A stretch of 64,000 bases of DNA from Apricaphanius iberus (Eukaryota > Chordata > Actinopteri > Cyprinodontiformes > Aphaniidae), in NCBI GenBank assembly GCA_028564705.1, contig JAPXFQ010002422.1, positions 62,001-126,000 of the forward strand. The letters run 5' to 3'. Both the position numbers and the translations under genes were made by a program. Positions 60,791-64,000 of this stretch are shown here, in pieces. Numbering within the stretch: the stretch's first letter is position 1; the number at the start of each line of letters is the position of its first letter. The notes under the pieces are model-generated. The model was not told where the DNA came from. It searched no databases and was given only the letters and a program-made list of their open reading frames with translations.

Positions 60791-63640
60791 TAGTGAATGG
60801 GAAATTTCTAAGATTTATTACGGATCTAAAATATGGCTTGGTAAGTGTAAAACATGATAGACAAGGATGTTTATTTGTGCTTTGAACAAAGGTCCCAGCC
60901 TTGCAGAAAGGCATTATCATTTTGATCCCAGCTGATCTCATTAAAATTAAGTTTTAATCTCTTCCCATCCATTAAAGGGACGTCTCAACACTGCCCTATA
61001 GGAGAACCTGGGTTCAGCAAAAGGCAAGCTTTCAGTGAACATTAATAGCTGTTCTATTCGTTCATTACAATAACTTTGTGGGGGGAAAAAAAACACAAAT
61101 GAGCTTTGATATTTTAACTGAACTATCTCTGGCACCTATCCTGCCGTTTCTAGAGATAAAAAAAAGGCCTAGAGGAAGTCTACGTGATCACTACAAGCCC
61201 AGTGACACTATGTGGGTAGCTGTGTGTGTAATTAGGCAGCACGGCGTTCTTCTAGCCAATCAGACGGTCCCACACCGCTCCCCGCCAACACATCTCTACC
61301 CCGATACCCCATCGGCACCTCAGTACGCCAGCCCCACCCGCATCCACTGCTTTTTTTGCCCTCTTCCACATGTCAACCCCATCTAAAGGCCTGGGGGAAG
61401 ATTGGGTGATGGGTGGATTGGAGGGGGGATGTTCATCTCTCAGGAGAGCTGGCAGTGCATGGGTGTGTGTTGGTGTGTGTTGGGTGGGGCGGGGACTCCG
61501 CTGCTCCCCCTCTTCCTTGATACTCTCTTGGCTTGAAACTGAAATATTTACTGGTGGTTGAGAATAAAACAAATCAGCAATAATAAAAAAAAGGCTGGTT
61601 TGCAGCTATTAAATGCTTGATCCTGTTCACCACAAAAATCACACACACACACACTTTTTAAAACGTTTGAAGAATGGGAGCGTATGTGAACATTAGAGTA
61701 AGTGGGTCGGCGCACACAGGAAGCAGACAGCTGCGTTTCCACCTTAGTGGCTTCTACAGCGCCTGAAGAAATACAGGTGTGAAACAGAACCCGCAGATTG
61801 TAAAAAGAAATAAAAATATTCCCCACTTATTTCACCCATAATTAATAATTCTACAGGTAATGCCAGCTGCAATACATCAATTAAAGAAGAACCACAACGG
61901 TGTCCTAATGTTATGTTTTTGCACATGTCCCTTTGTTTCGGGGGTGGGGCGGGCAAAGGGGACAAGCAATGAGCATGCATTATTAAAAAAGCCCCAGAGT
62001 GTCAGAGTGCAACGTTTATAGCCGTGGTAAACGGGACGGCCCGACACCATCTAGGGCATTGTTCTATCGATTCTAATGTCCAGCTAATTATCTCAGAGTC
62101 AAGTATAGAAGCCGGCGACAAATTCTTTTACAGTCACTTCTTCACTTTATGAGCTTCAGGGGAAGAGTCAGATACACAGACATATGGTTGCATACTTGAG
62201 TCCTTCCTTTCTCTCACAAATTTCTGTAACAAAAAAACTGGAGGGGGGGGGGGGGACAAGAGGTTGAACGTATTAGGTAAAGAACGTCAAAAAATAATGT
62301 GTGTGTGTGAGTGTTTGCGTGTTAGTAAGAGAGAGAGAGGGCTATATTGATGGAGCATTCATCGCCTGCCAGCTGAATTCACTTTGATCTATTGAGGTCA
62401 ATGTGGAAATCATCTGAATCACGCTGGGATTGGACAGACGCCAGATAACGAGCGCTGGCCCACATCACACACACGAACCTCACCGTACCCTCTCCTACAG
62501 TCTCGTATAGCACTTATGCTGATTACTCATCTTTATCACAGAGAAAATAGAAGAAGAAGAAACTCTGATAAGAATGTTCCGTTTGCGCTCCGTTGCTTCA
62601 ATGAACTGATACGTCATTAAGTTTTATGTGACAGAGACGATTTGGCCTCACACGAGAAAAAACAACAAAAACAGACATGAATGAGGGTAAAAAAACAGTT
62701 GGTAGACGAGGTAGAACTGTTTAAACAAAGAAGTACTGCCCTCTAGTGTACAGTTTCTGTCAGAGCAACGGTAGAGGTGCAAGCAAAGATTTCAGTGTCT
62801 GAAGACTTAAGCGCTGTACAGGAAAAGACTAAAACTGAGAGGCTTTTAAGCAAGACTCATGTTTAATGGATTAGTTTTCCCAAGTACCAACGGTTCCTCC
62901 AAAGAAAAATATCATAAAATACAATGTAAGGGACAGAATAAATTTATTAAAGCTTATAACAAGTGGAAGGTTTGGATGGAGTTGCAATCAAGATTTTTTA
63001 TACTGTGGTAAAAATAGTACTAATAGTAACATTAACATCTGATTTAATCAAAAAATTTAAACTGATAATTTCACGTGTTATTTATGAATTCGGGTAGACG
63101 TACAAAACAGTCACATATACAAATTATGCAACGCTTAGAGGTTATTTAAGACTGATCTATCGAACAGCTTGTTGGTTGTTCCACAGCAGAGCTTTGACTC
63201 AGCGGTCATGGTCCCTGTGTTTTGGTTGACTTTTCATTTATCGCTCCTCTTTGTAAGCACCAGGTCTGCTACCCGCTGTTGGACGTTTTCTAGCGCTGGA
63301 GAATCACGAGAAGGTAGGGCGTCGTCTTTAGTTGGGCTTCCTCGTCTACTTGCCGCCCAGCTCCATGGGAACGGAAAGGCGTTCCCGTCTCAGTGATGCC
63401 ATCGCGCCGCTCCTTTCTCCCTCTCGCCCAAGCCGAGCGCGGTTTTGGACCGATTGGCGTTTCTGACTACAGAGAAGCTTAAATCCTCTCGGGAGCTGAC
63501 AATCGGGGAGCTACCCCTGCCAGTGGTAGTCTTCACTGCGCTCCATGTCTAAACGTCATCCTCCTGTTATCAAATTCATTTTTGCTTTCTTTAATATAGA
63601 AAGTGTGCCTATATCTGTTCTTTTTGTTCTGCATCTCTGC
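60790..63640. other. abr 5' flank: no gene recognised
   Basis: It includes an AC run (61640-61652), a G13 run (about 62243-62255) and a G+C-richer patch at 63290-63450 without a supported exon. The block 62330-62470 is unique-looking, with CTTTGATC (TCF/LEF-type) at 62382-62389 and AGGTCA at 62395-62400. Confidence 0.4.
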
Positions 63641-64000
63641 TCTGTTTTCTCTGTCGTGGCAGATGGCCGCTCGTACTGAGCCAGGTTCTGGTTCTGCTGG
63701 AGGGTTTTTCCTGTTAAACAGGAGTTCTTCCTCTCCACTGTCGCTACATGCTTGCTCAGTATGAGGGATTGCTGGGAAGTCAACGACAATCCAGGCGACT
63801 ATCTATTGCGGCTACATGTAGGTCTAGGAGTGAATGCTTAAAGTCAATGACTCGAGGCTATCTGCTGAGATTCCTCAAACTTTTAAACTGACATCTATCA
63901 TTAATTGGCTCTATATAATCAAACTGAATGGAATTGAACCTGGTTATAATTACAGTATTTTTATGAGAGTCTTGTTTTGTTGTCCGTTTAATCTGGTTTG
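63640..64000 (+). mobile_element. LINE-like 3' UTR repeat, cut by the window edge
   Basis: TGGCAGATGGCCGCTCGTAC, GGTTCTGGTTCTGCTGGAGG, TCCTCTCCACTGTCGCTACA, TGCTTGCTCAGTATGAGGG and TTGGCTCTATATAATCAAAC follow the order of a very common percomorph repeat that I associate with the 3' part of a non-LTR retrotransposon. The family is not certain. Confidence 0.6.

Noticed and set aside
53981..64000. Search for a neighbouring gene upstream of abr
   Set aside because: No frame resembling the usual mammalian neighbours (for example bhlha9 or ywhae) or any other known protein was found in this flank.
1..64000. CRISPR arrays, tRNA, rRNA, operons, prophage
   Set aside because: There is no regularly spaced repeat-spacer pattern and no tRNA or rRNA signature, and the sequence is clearly intron-rich eukaryotic DNA.

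Overview
This window is vertebrate nuclear DNA, most likely from a percomorph-type teleost. It has AT-rich introns, dinucleotide microsatellites, many short hAT-type non-autonomous transposons with 8-bp target duplications, a Tc1-like relic and Rex3/RTE-like LINE tails. There is no operon structure. Almost every open reading frame over 60 codons is a chance frame in non-coding or transposon DNA.

The only recognisable host gene is abr (active BCR-related, a RhoGEF/RhoGAP protein), on the minus strand. I see its 5' part only. The first coding exon is 53920-53980 (starts MEPLSAHGLPRLSWIDTLYS). Exon 2 is 18900-19066 and holds the PYIDESPTMSPQL block. The next exon, 579-677, opens the Dbl-homology region ([20 protein letters not shown]). 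The rest of the DH, PH, C2 and GAP domains lies beyond base 1. A clear alternative first exon at 8329-8451 gives an acidic N-terminus (starts MEEDEEEVLGYLDKVLEEEE) and joins the 579-677 exon in phase. A weaker third start exon at 25157-25211 has a good donor and the right phase to join exon 2. If all are real, the locus makes at least three N-termini from three promoters spread over 54 kb.

Layout, left to right: 1-578 intron; 579-677 exon 3; 678-8328 intron with a 229-bp MITE, a dispersed-repeat copy (family A) and a nested hAT element; 8329-8451 alternative exon with a GC-rich upstream region; 8452-18899 intron with hAT elements and a THAP-type transposon relic; 18900-19066 exon 2; 19067-53919 a 35-kb intron full of transposon relics; 53920-53980 exon 1; 53981-64000 5' flank or 5' UTR/intron, with no coding sequence recognised and a LINE-like 3' tail at the right edge.

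No complete new genetic system was found. The items most worth checking are the multiple abr start exons, a 57-nt near-perfect hairpin at 26617-26673, a repeat family (A) present at least five times in 64 kb, two hAT elements of identical 397-bp length, a THAP relic with an internal duplication, and an unrecognised 91-codon frame at 52213-52488.
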